This document shows, piece after piece, positions 1 through 10,200 of a stretch of 64,000 nt of DNA. A program made the translations under genes and the position numbers. The stretch comes from Canna indica (lineage: Eukaryota > Streptophyta > Magnoliopsida > Zingiberales > Cannaceae), in contig CP136892.1 of assembly GCA_034359265.1 (NCBI GenBank), forward strand, positions 84,374,001 to 84,438,000, written 5' to 3'. Numbering within the stretch: the first letter of the stretch is position 1; every line of letters starts with the position of its first letter. The notes below the pieces were generated by a model that searched no databases, was not told where the DNA came from, and worked only from the letters and a program-made list of their open reading frames with translations.

Positions 1-939
1 AGCATAGAATAGGCAGCATCAGAAAAGAGCAATCCTGACAACAGTTTTGGAAATTTGGCGCTTGGAATGTTTGAAATAAGAAGATTGATCAAGTAATGAA
101 AGAGCTAGTTAGGTTTGCAGCACCATTCCTTAACAATCATGATTTCAGTGAGACAGACGAAGTGCCAATGTTATGTATGTAGCTGTGACGGAGAACTTGA
201 AAATATTAACAAAAAGTGTGCAAAGACGGGATTTAAATGGGTCAATTTCACCATAGAGGTCGTAGATGTACCCATTACATCCTTGACTTCGCAGCAATTT
301 GAGGAAATTGCAGAATCTATTTTTATCTACCAGATCAAGGGAATTGAATTTAAATCCAGTAAGAAATATAGGAGATAATAACAAGCATATACATACTTGG
401 GTCATGCCGTCAAGCTATAAAGTAAATTAAGTCTTGAATGTACGTTTAGTTACAATAACATTATGCTTTGTGGCTTGCTTTATCATATCCATTTATATAT
501 GTTACGACGTGGACATAATAAAATAGACTTCTATATGTGGACTTCTATTGACATGCCAGAATGCCAGTGGAGCAAATTGAAATTACAAAGAAAGAAGAAA
601 TAAAGAAGGAATAAAGAAAGTCAACCTTCATCGTAGTCATATGCATTGTGAGTTCATGAAAGACGGAGAACAACTTTCCTTGTTAAATACAACTTGATTA
701 GACAAAGTAGGATAGTAAAGAACCCATCCCCCACTTTATCTCTTTCAATTTTTATGACTTGCTATCATTTCTTCATGTCCTTAATAATTAATATATCAAT
801 GATTTTTTACCATTTTTTACCATTGAGATCATGTCTGAGTTATTGCCAGCTATGATTTTAATTTTTCTATATAATTATTATAATATAATCAATTGAATTG
901 ATAACTGTAATCTATATACCACATCTTATGATCAAAAAG
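1..939. other. left edge, no firm gene
   Basis: AT-rich DNA with no firm gene. On the plus strand, 114-378 is open from an AG acceptor-like site (TTTGCAG, about 114-120). It reads through a Cys-rich stretch (KCQCYVCSCDG) that resembles part of a zinc-ligand patch seen in some uncharacterised plant proteins, and ends at a stop at 376-378. No partner exon is visible because the window begins just upstream. It could be a last exon or a decayed fragment. The opposite-strand ORF at 145-405 is its shadow. Confidence 0.3.
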
Positions 940-2170
940 CATAGTTATCTGACCCAACTTGGCCCAGCCTTGTTGGACTATGAAACTCAGGATCTAGGCC
1001 CAAAATCGGGTCAGGTCACTCCTGATCATCAAAAATGCACTAAACCGGATTGACCCAGCCAACTACGACGGATTTTGAGTTGCCTAAGTTAATTAATTTA
1101 ATTCTTTATGAAATTCTTATTTTTATTTGAGCAATTATCCAAATCCATAATTTGGACATGGGATTTTCCCATATCCATAACATGGATTTGGATTTTCCCA
1201 AATCCATAGTTAAATGGTCAAGTTCCAATTTTACCATTCATTTCAAAATATAGTTTTCTTCTATTAATTATTTTTTTTCTAAAAATATTTAAATGGATCA
1301 AAATAAATATTTTATTATTATTATTCATAATATATATTTTTATAGCAACTCATTAATATTATAGTAGAACAAAATTATTTTAGTGGCTAATAATATTTTA
1401 TTTTTTATTTTTATAATATTTAAAATATTTTTAAAAAATCTTTAAATACTTAAATTATACACTTGTTAAGTAAAATATAACGTAAATTAATTTTTTTTAA
1501 ATTCTTGTAGTATTTTTTTAGTGTCTAAAAAATTTATTAGTAGCCAATTTTTTTTTTTTTTTTTTTAGTGTAATATTATTATAAATAAAAATAAAAAATA
1601 TTATTATTAGCCATTAAAATAAATTTTTATCTACTATAATATTAATATAAATTGCTGGAAAAAAATATTATGAATAATAAAAAAATTATTTATTTTTAGT
1701 CATTTAAATATTTTTAGAAAAAAAATTAATTAGTAAAAGAAAACTATATTTTAAAATGAAGGGTAAAATTGGAACTTTGACTATTTAGTTATGGGTTTGA
1801 GAAAATCCAAATCCATGTTATGGATACGGGAAAATCCCACGTCCAAATTATGAATTTGGGTAATTGCTCTTTTTATTTTATTTTTTAGGGAAAAGTGAGT
1901 AATGCTCCCCTTAATCATTTCAAAAAGACTTGAAACGAGGAAGAGTACATTGGTTGGTACATGGCCACACATAGTGAGGGAGTTGTTATTCTTAATATTT
2001 AGAATGTTGAAATAATAAAACCATTTTCTTCTATATATTTTATTTTTAAATATTTTTTAAATATTTTAAAGTAAATGTGTCATATTTTTCTTATGATATA
2101 TTTGATATACTTTTAATTATTTGGACTGGTGAACCAGTGACCTGAAGCTCGGCTGGGTCTGATAACTACG
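940..2170. mobile_element. hAT-type DNA transposon, non-autonomous, with 8-bp TSD
   Basis: The left terminus at 940-956 (CATAGTTATCTGACCCA) and the right terminus at 2154-2170 (TGGGTCTGATAACTACG) are inverted repeats with two mismatches. The immediate flanks are identical 8-mers, TCAAAAAG, at 932-939 and 2171-2178. A terminal inverted repeat plus an 8-bp target duplication is the hAT signature. No transposase ORF is present, so the element is non-autonomous. It encloses the long foldback at 1118-1883, which may be a separate later insertion. Confidence 0.75.
1118..1883. repeat. long foldback (inverted-repeat) element
   Basis: Left and right arms are imperfect reverse complements over about 370 bp each, almost to the centre near 1500. 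Matching anchors are GAGCAATTATCCAAATCC at 1128-1145 against the reverse complement of 1853-1870, CATAACATGGATTTGGATTTT against the reverse complement of about 1800-1820, and the run around AAATATAGTTTTCTT (about 1246-1260 against 1737-1751). The arms could form a long hairpin. It may be a foldback MITE inserted in the hAT-type element 940-2170, or that element's own interior. Confidence 0.7.
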
Positions 2171-2931
2171 TCAAAAAGGACTACAATATGCTTGCGGACA
2201 AAAATCCTCTCCTAAACACAGCACTGAAATTATGCAATATATTTTACATGATTAATATATAGCCAATACAAGTGTCAAAAATTAGAGGAACATGGATGAT
2301 AATATAAGAAAATTGCCAAGGTTCCACTTCAGGAAAGAGTAACTCTTCCGACTTCCCAGTCATAGTATTACGCAAATGCAAGCAAGGATAACTGTTTAGC
2401 ATAATGAATGTTCAGAAGACCTTTCTTTGGTAGATGAATAAAAGATGAAGAAGATTATTATAAAGTACAATAGGATATATCCTTTTACAATTCTCAGAAC
2501 CTAAAGCCATTTTGAACTGGATTGGGTTAATAGATAATGAATCACCGATTCCACAAGAAATGTCTTCTTTATCATTCTTCAAAATATAAGCTCAAGGCAA
2601 ATTCTACTCATGGGAAAAGCTAAATACGGCTAGGTAACAACAATAGCCAATCAACAAACGAAATAGGAACTTTATAAGAAGAGCGCATGAGAAAGAAGTT
2701 CCTATGCAATTATCCTATATTTTCATCACCAAAACGTACCTGGCATTCCAGGGAATGGCATGTTAGAATCAACAAGACCAACCGACGAACTTTTCTTCGA
2801 ACAATGTGACGTTAAAAATGCCCTATCGAATTGACTAATTAGAACAAGAATACTATAAGCACGAAGCAAGACATATAAAGATTCCAAATAGTCCAAACCA
2901 GTTATCCCAATGTTTGCGTACCTGGCACAGA
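2171..2931. other. possible introns and small exons of a minus-strand gene
   Basis: No long ORF. On the minus strand two similar donor-like contexts (GCCAG followed by GTACG) occur near 2741 and 2922. A minus-strand open stretch ending at the first could be a second exon (its peptide includes SNMPFPGMPG). No full chain of exons could be built leftwards to the window edge. Confidence 0.25.
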
Positions 2932-3105
2932 CTATAAGCACAAGCCGTCGTAACCACCGACAAGATTAGCGGCCTTCTCTTCGTGGTATTCGCTACTAGA
3001 AACCCTAGCGATCGCCCTCGAATTTTCAATCTCATGAAATAACGAAGTCCGATGCCAAACGCGGAATCCATGCCAATGGCCTCGAAACAACGAAGAAGAA
3101 GCCAT
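2932..3105 (-). CDS. possible first exon of a minus-strand gene, product unknown
   Basis: On the minus strand an ATG at 3105-3103 follows a CT-rich leader typical of plant 5'UTRs (about 3106-3300). It opens a frame beginning MASSSLFRGHWHGF and rich in Ser, Arg and His, resembling an organelle-targeting presequence. The frame ends at a TAG at 2934-2932 unless spliced earlier. A donor-like GTGCTT lies just before that stop, and a strong CAG/GTACGC site just after it. Two CACGTG motifs lie further upstream. The ATG was chosen because it follows the pyrimidine-rich leader. I do not recognise the family. It could instead encode a 57-aa peptide or be non-coding. Mitochondrial targeting is inference. 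Confidence 0.33.
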   Translation of the reverse strand: MASSSLFRGHWHGFRVWHRTSLFHEIENSRAIARVSSSEYHEEKAANLVGGYDGLCL

Positions 3106-3328
3106 TTCGGAACAGGAAAGGTCGGAGGGGATTCAGATCAACGGGAGGAAGAGGAGGCCGTAGATCGCGGTCAGAGCGCAGCTGAATGGATCGACGTTGG
3201 GGCGCTCACCGGCGAGGCGGAAAGCGGGCTATCGAGGAGCGAATGGATTGGGGGTTTTGGACTCGGGGAGAGATGCGGAGAAGAAGCCGTTTGGGAGGGA
3301 ATAAGTTTCTAATTGCTAGTTCCTTCGT

Positions 3329-3345
3329 CACGTGACCTGCACGTG
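3329..3345. promoter_or_regulatory. two G-boxes (CACGTG), 11 bp apart
   Basis: CACGTG occurs at 3329-3334 and 3340-3345, 11 bp start to start, about one helical turn. The pair lies roughly 225 bp upstream of the proposed minus-strand ATG at 3105. G-boxes are bound by bZIP and bHLH factors. The motifs are read directly; promoter function is inferred. Confidence 0.5.
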
Positions 3346-3552
3346 ATAGTGAAGAGAAATAGAGCAAAACACATGATGAATAAAATTGCTTTTCTAATAA
3401 ATCATGCCCTTGGACGTAAAGTATTGATGATCAAACAACATCATCATTATCAACGTCGAGTATCATTAGTAATCATTAGTAATTATTATCGTGCATAAAT
3501 CTTTAAGAATAATGGATTGTAAGAAAATTAGGAGGACATATTCTCATCCACT

Positions 3553-4163
3553 CAAGGCCTTGTTTCAATAGGTGTAGCATGATTTAATAATATATTATAT
3601 GATATAGTATTGTATAATATGATACTGGAATTATTATTATCATGTTTAGAAAGATAGTATGATATTGTATGATTAAATAATATATTTTTATTTGATTTGA
3701 TGGTATGGTATAGTTCCTCAAATGATAAAATGATCGATCAGAATGCCATCAAATATAAAAATTCATGTAACATTATATTAAAATTATTTTTTTTATTAAA
3801 ATATTAGATTTAATTAAATACATAAATTTTTTACAAAAGAAAAAAAATCAAAAAAAATAGAAGCATAATAAGGACCAACGAATAAAAGAAGAAATAGAAA
3901 TATAAGGACCGACGGATAAAAGAAATATATGAAAAGTTGATGAATATTTTAGATATTAAAATTTGGTAACCATGGAAAATCACCGAATTGGTGATTTCAA
4001 AAATCTTACAAAACTCATGATTTTAAAATCATGAAATTACCATACCATACTATATCATGATTTTAAAAGTTTTTCCAAACATAAAATCATATCATACAAT
4101 ATCATGATAAGTCATACTCCATCATGATAAATCATACTCTATCATAAAATAAATAAGACCCGT
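3553..4163. mobile_element. MITE-like element with internal palindromes
   Basis: The left end (GGCCTTGTTTCAATA, about 3556) and the reverse complement of the right end (GGGTCTTATTTATTTTATG, about 4160 leftwards) are similar, and both are followed by a stretch ending ATGATTT. The interior has many short inverted copies of ATCATGATATTGTATGAT-like sequence. No coding capacity. Boundaries are approximate and no clean target duplication was found. Confidence 0.5.
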
Positions 4164-4321
4164 AATAATTTTAGAAGGGTAATAATGTCAAGTTATAATT
4201 TTTAATTAGTGGAAGTCAACTCTAATTATATATGTGTGCAATTTTTCAATATTTATGCAGGGTGAGCTGAACTAAAGTTTAACATGCAAATCAATATATT
4301 TGGAATGATATATTTATTTTT

Positions 4322-4480
4322 CTAACTTTTTATAAAAATAACTTTATAAAATAGTCATTACAAAGTATACACGTGGTAATTTACGCACAAAGTACATTAC
4401 AAGACATACACAGACGTGGAAAGAGACGCATAAAGCTCTACAACGAGAAATCGAACCCAAGAACAATCAAATAAGTTTTA
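4322..4480 (-). repeat. SINE-like repeat, family 1, minus orientation
   Basis: Read on the minus strand it has a B-box-like GGGTTCGATTTC, then GCTTTATGCGTCTCTTTCC, then a 3' end TTATAAAGTTATTTTT. The same order is found at 34008-34185, 41873-42055, 54440-54605 and 54765-54947. The tRNA-like internal promoter and shared tail support a SINE. This copy seems to be truncated at its 5' end. Confidence 0.55.
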
Positions 4481-4949
4481 TTTTAATTATTTATTGCAGA
4501 AAATTACATTAACCAAACGAGGTCATAAATGATCCTAAAAAATATAAAAAAAAAAACAAGAAACCTCTATGGGTCTAAAAGGTCAAGATTCAATATAGAA
4601 GTTAGCCAACGAACGCTTTCATAAATTTTTTATCGTACATAATTATCAAATTACACGAGATCCATAGCAATGTTTACCTCGATATTTGTCTAGAAATTAT
4701 GTGAAATTTTTGCATATAAACCATGTTACAATGGCAGCCACAAAGATATTGTTACCTAATATGAAATCTTAAGACGTGACTTTCATTTATTGAATAAAAT
4801 TAATATAAAATTTTATGTGAATTTTACTTTTCTATTTGACATATTTAATTTATTATCAATGATAAAAACAAATAAATATATTCTCACTAGCTATGTAAAA
4901 TTAAAAAGTAATACAAATATAAAAAATAATAGAATGTCAGACCACTAGA

Positions 4950-5245
4950 ACCTAGTGTGGAAGTTGATGATTCACTTGATTGACAAAGAGATTGCTTCGA
5001 GATTGTACCGTTATTGCGTTGATTCTTCTCAACTAATTTGCGACAACAACATCCCAAGTTGGGACTGCTTGCTTCGGAGAATGTACTATGCAACAACTTG
5101 GTACGTGGTAGCGACACCACAAGTTGGGACTGCTTAAGTGTTGTAAGTCTGGCAGCAACATGGACGAAGAATGTAGTCCGCAAAAGCAAGACCACAATAA
5201 ATTTGGCGATGGATGCGAGAAACGGAAGTTGGGATTGCTTCAAAA
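4950..5245. repeat. three interspersed copies of a 15-bp motif
   Basis: AAGTTGGGACTGCTT occurs at 5056-5070 and 5121-5135, and with one change (GGATTG) at 5226-5240. The first copy lies in a palindrome, CCCAAGTTGGG. Spacing is 65 and 105 bp. The overlapping minus-strand ORF (4887-5243) repeats the same peptide because of these copies and shows no domain. Origin unknown. Confidence 0.6.
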
Positions 5246-5279
5246 GACCAGGGGGCGAGAGGCGGAGAGGGTGAAGATG

Positions 5280-6719
5280 AGCGTTTGATGAGGCTGAACA
5301 TTATTGTAAAAACCAGATCTTATCTGGAGCTGTGGAGTGTGGACGACTTACCATTGGACCTTTGGAGGCTTTGATCTAGGCGAAGTTGGAGAAGACGAAG
5401 AGTTCAGACTCCAAAGATGAAGGAGGCATAAATTTCATTCGTGTAATATACTAATTGAATAGATTTATTAATTTTTTCTGATATGACGGAATCATGGGGG
5501 GGGGGGTCGATGCGTGAGAGTACTAAGGGGGTAGAGCCCCAAGCGAGAAGTGAAAGAGTCATATACAAAATTAAAATTGCAATTTCATTCCTCTATATAT
5601 TGGGAAGTGAAAGAGTCAAGGAGACTCAATCAATAGAGGGCTCAAGGCAATAGCCTTATGGGCTTAATGAATAGGGCGTCCTAACCATGTAAGTCGAGCC
5701 AAATAGTCGTATATAATATATTTTTAAGATACTCGCTTTATTTTAGTTGGAGCGAGGGAATGTGAATGGACGATAATAAATTTATTTATGAAATAATTTT
5801 TTTAATAAAAGGCTCGTGCCGCATCCAACAACATTAAGAGGCCAAGTAAAAGTTAAGAAGGTCATAAAAATTTTTAAAACAAAGAAAGATGATATGTGTA
5901 ATTATTTATTTTTATTTATATAAATGAAATTGCGGTTGATTAAATACTCGACCACGAATTTGAAACCGATTTTAATAAATCAGAACACCCAATGACCCAA
6001 TCCATTTTATCATCTCCATTCATCTCAAGCAAGACTAGAAACACACGTTGTGTAGAAGACACTTGCGCCTAATGTAAGTTTGACTTTGACCAACTCAACT
6101 TATCTTAACAGGTTCATAAGATTAGCACTCACTCAGTAGCTCCCACGACACGTTCACCCGACCCACGTAAACCGCGGCGCCTCCATCCATCCCAACCGCT
6201 TCCATGCGAAGCTCGATGTTGACTATTGGCCGCGGTCGAATATTAATTATAATCGATCTGCTGAATAAACCCGACTTCCTGATCCGACCCACAATTTTCT
6301 AACCACCTTCCTTCAACCGCGAGGATGCGGACCCACAAGTGGGTCCCGATTGCTCGCCACTGCCGTGCATGATCATGTTCTTGCGTCGTCTATGGAAGAA
6401 GCACCAAAAACGACTGGCGACTAAATAAAAATTTCAATTTTCTTGATTTAATTAAATTAAAATTCATCCATAAGTAACACGTTCACCAAAAAAAAACGTA
6501 GTCCGTATCTGCAGTAGAAGCGTTCAAAAGAGAAGCGTCAAAGTTCGCTACTTATGAGGCGAACCACATCATGAGATGTGAATACATTAACTGCGCGTGT
6601 AAATTGTATATTTGTATCATATATAATATAATACATGAAAAATACGGAAGAAAAAATGTGAATACAAATTTATTTCTAATTATTAAACTGAGTTGAATTA
6701 AGATAAACCTTTTATTTAT
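5280..6719. other. intergenic; distal promoter of the ALKBH-like gene
   Basis: No gene recognised. A run of about ten G lies near 5500. The right part becomes less AT-rich (about 6120-6370), as is usual upstream of plant genes. Confidence 0.4.
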
Positions 6720-6749
6720 TTATTGTGATAGTGGGTAGTGTCTTAATAA

Positions 6750-6869
6750 GTGAGCCGAATCGTCCCAACGAATCTTCCCTCCAGGATCCGAAATCTCTCT
6801 TTTCCTCCCTCGCTAATAAGAGCGATAGAAGAGAGAGAAAACAGCAGAGCGCAGCCGTGGAGGAAGCAG
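6750..6869 (+). other. probable non-coding first exon of the ALKBH-like gene
   Basis: A purine- and CT-rich leader ends in a strong donor (GAAGCAG/GTAAGC, exon end 6869). A matching acceptor (ATCTTAG) ends at 7235, nine bases before the start codon at 7245. This is a 5'UTR intron of about 366 bp. The transcription start is not determined. Confidence 0.55.
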
Positions 6870-7240
6870 GTAAGCGTGCGTCATAATCCACCTCAATCCC
6901 TTTCCATTCCTCTCCCGCCCGCAGAACCCTAATCGCCATCTCCACCCACTGTCCAGATCTCACTGCCTTCGTCCGCGGACCACCAATCTCTCGTTTGTTC
7001 TTTACATATCCGATCGATTCGTCTCTCTAGCCAGCTCTTGCTACCTCGGCCTCATCTCCTTCTTTGATCTCCTGTTGGTTTTTTTGGCCCGTGTTTGTTT
7101 GGTGAATTGCTTCTAAATATTGGTTTTCTTTTGGCTGCATTGCATTGCATTGTCGCGGATTTTGGTCTCCGATCTCGTTGATCCCCCGATCGGAGCTGGT
7201 GTTCCATTTCTGAAGTGAAGAGAGTTGGATCTTAGGTTTT

Positions 7241-7267
7241 ATGTATGGCGGAAGCGGCGTCCGGTAA
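7241..7267 (+). promoter_or_regulatory. overlapping upstream ORF
   Basis: An ATG at 7241, four bases before the main start, opens an 8-codon frame that ends at TAA 7265-7267 inside the main coding sequence. Both ATGs have T at -3, so neither has a strong context, but the main ATG has G at +4. Ribosomes starting at 7241 would miss the main ORF. Translational control is inferred. Confidence 0.5.
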
Positions 7268-10200
7268 CGGGATGGTGGTGCCGGAGACAATGCAGTTTCC
7301 TGTCGGCGGCGTCGGCGGCGCGAGCGAGGCGCAGCGGCAGTGGTTTATGGATGAGCGGGACGGATTTATCTCGTGGATGAGGGGGGAGTTTGCGGCTTCG
7401 AACGCTATCATCGATATGTTGATCCATCACCTCAGAATCACCGGCGAGCCTGGGGTGTACGACCACGTGGTGGGATGCATCCAGCAGCGGCGATTCCACT
7501 GGACGCACATCCTCCACTTGCAGCAGTATTTCCCTGTGGCTGACATCGGATTCGCGCTGCAGCAGGTCGAGTGGAGGCTGCGACAGCAGACGCCGCATAG
7601 GAATCTTTATAGTCCAAAGGAGAGGGACGGACGTAAGCCCGGGTTTGGGAATAGGCATGGGCATCGATCAGATGGAGTTCGAGAAGTTAGCTATGCGTCA
7701 CAAAAACATGGTATCGTTGTTTCTGAAAATGGAAATGTGGAGAAGAGGGAGGACAATCTAGAAACAAGCCATGATCAGACGTCCGTGGCAAAGGATTCAC
7801 CAAGTCATAATGCTATTGAGAAGGATGGTAAGCATTGGATCCGGTTACAAAGTCTCCGTTTATTGATTAGTTTTCACCTTAGTATGTGAAAATGCAAAAC
7901 AATAACAGAACTGACATTAGATTTGGTGGACACATGCCAAGTAACTGAATTAAATTTTCTACAATATATTGGATGATTTACCAGTTGTTATGCTCTCTGA
8001 CATGTAACTTTGACGTCCAATTTGATTGGAAGATCACTTAAAGGGCCCACTATGCACATATATGTAGGGTGATTAAACATATGAAACGGATGGGGAAAAC
8101 CAGGTATCAAACTCATGATTTGCTACAATATCATGTTAAATAATTAGTTACTTGGCCAATTCCTCTAGAAGCTTAAGGCTCTATGAAATTAACCAAACTA
8201 TTATTGTCGTCTAACAGGATCTAACATGATTTAATTCAAAACATATGCACTAATTAATCTCAATGTTTTGAAGCTTGTTCTCGCCCTTGCAAAAGAGGTT
8301 TATTACATGAATAGGAATATTTTATATGCGTGTATACTGTATAATGAAATCAGATACAGGTGTACAACTGTCATTGTATTTGGTACTAATTACATGGTAC
8401 AATCTGATAATTTGAGATTACTTATCAAATAATTTCAGGAGTCTGTGCTGCACCCAGCTCCAATGCAAATTTAGTGGATGGAGGAAACCTGGTTGTGGCC
8501 AAGCACAGCGAAACTGAACCCGCTATTGTAGGTGATAGTAGCCAAGTGTTGGAGTCCAGAGGTATGCTTTTGCTCTTCAATAATTGTTGACATTTTTGTT
8601 TAATTGCAGAAAGAAGTTGACAAAAATGTTGGCTTTGTAAGCATGATTCTACTCTAGATATTATTAAGCTCTATGCTACTGTTTGACTTACTCTTGCTGT
8701 TCTAGTCAGTCCATTTTTTGCATAACTGGACTATTGTAACCTTCAAAAATAATAAGCTCTAGCAAACACACAATGGTGGAGTAACATTCCAAGGTTGTTA
8801 TTTGGGTTTAGTGCTATTTTTCTCTATGGAATTTTGCCTATTGTTATCATTATCTTTAACTTATGCAACTTGTTTATTGATCATTTCTAGAGAGTAAAAA
8901 ATGCAAATTATTTTGTTCTAATTAACAATTATCTATTGACTTGCATTTCTTCTACTTAAGGTTGTGCAGATATTACTTTGAATGATGATGTAAATCGAAA
9001 AGTCACTTCAGTGGCCAAGGAATTTTGTGCAAAAGAAATAAGTGATGGCATGATGGTGTGCTCTTGTACACAAATAAACAAATCATAGTCTATTCAAGAG
9101 CTTCTGTTAATTATGTCAGTTAAATGATTTCATCTTGTCTTCTAGTTCAACCCAGAAATAAAACCACAAAAAACCTTTGTAGGTTAATGTTGTCGAAGGA
9201 CTTCAGCTCTATGAAAATTTACTGGATAGATCAGAGATCACTGAACTTGTTTCATTAGCCAATCAAATGAGAGCTGCAGGTCACAATGGAGCATTCTTAG
9301 GTATGCTAGCCTTCTTCAAGTTTATTGATCTTCTTGGATGTATTTATGCTATTACTTAAAATCTCAAGGGCTTGCTTCTCAATGCTTGCTTCTACGTGAA
9401 AAATAATGATCTTAAACTGATAGCACTTTTCCACCTATATGATAGCTGTATGACCTTTTTACCTTTGGTTTCAACTTTCAATTTCCTATGACTTGTTTCA
9501 GTCAAACCAAAATTAAACCTCTGGAGATGGTAAGATAGAACAAAACCAGTGTTGTATTTATTTGAATGTTTTTCGCAAGGAAAAATACTAATACTATATA
9601 TAATCAAAAAAGTTACTTTCATGCTTTATTCTGAATGATTGATTTGAATGAATGATGCCTACTTCAATTATTCTGCAAGTCTTATTTTACTCATTGAAGA
9701 CCATCTAGCAAAAAAGATTTAAGAAAGTTTTAATGATTGGCAATCATCAGCGGAAAAACTTATGGATCATTACCATCCTGATCTTTTTGTGCTCAATTTT
9801 TTCAGAACAATGATTGGGAAGATACCTAGTGGGTGTTAGAATTATATGTTCAGGAAGAGAAGGTTGCAAGACAATGCTCTATGATTAAATAGTGATTTAT
9901 ACTGATAAAGCCTTTTACATCATAGTAACATTCTGATGGTATAGATGCCAGTCATGTCTGATTGATTTCTTGGAGTTGTCAGATCTTTCTAATTTTAGAT
10001 TATTTTTTCTGGAATCTTGATATATTAACATAAATGCATTTCTTTTTCTAGATAGTTTCCCATTATGGTGAGTTCAATTAGCAGTTTCTCATTCATGAGT
10101 CCAATGAGTAATTGAACAACATTTTCCTGGATAATGAAATAAAATGCAGATATTGATATCTTCCACATTTTTGCTTCAAGTAGTTTATCCAAATAAAACA

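Noticed and set aside
4887..5243. 118-codon minus-strand frame
   Set aside because: Its repeated peptide comes from the 15-bp DNA repeats; no domain, splice context or start support.
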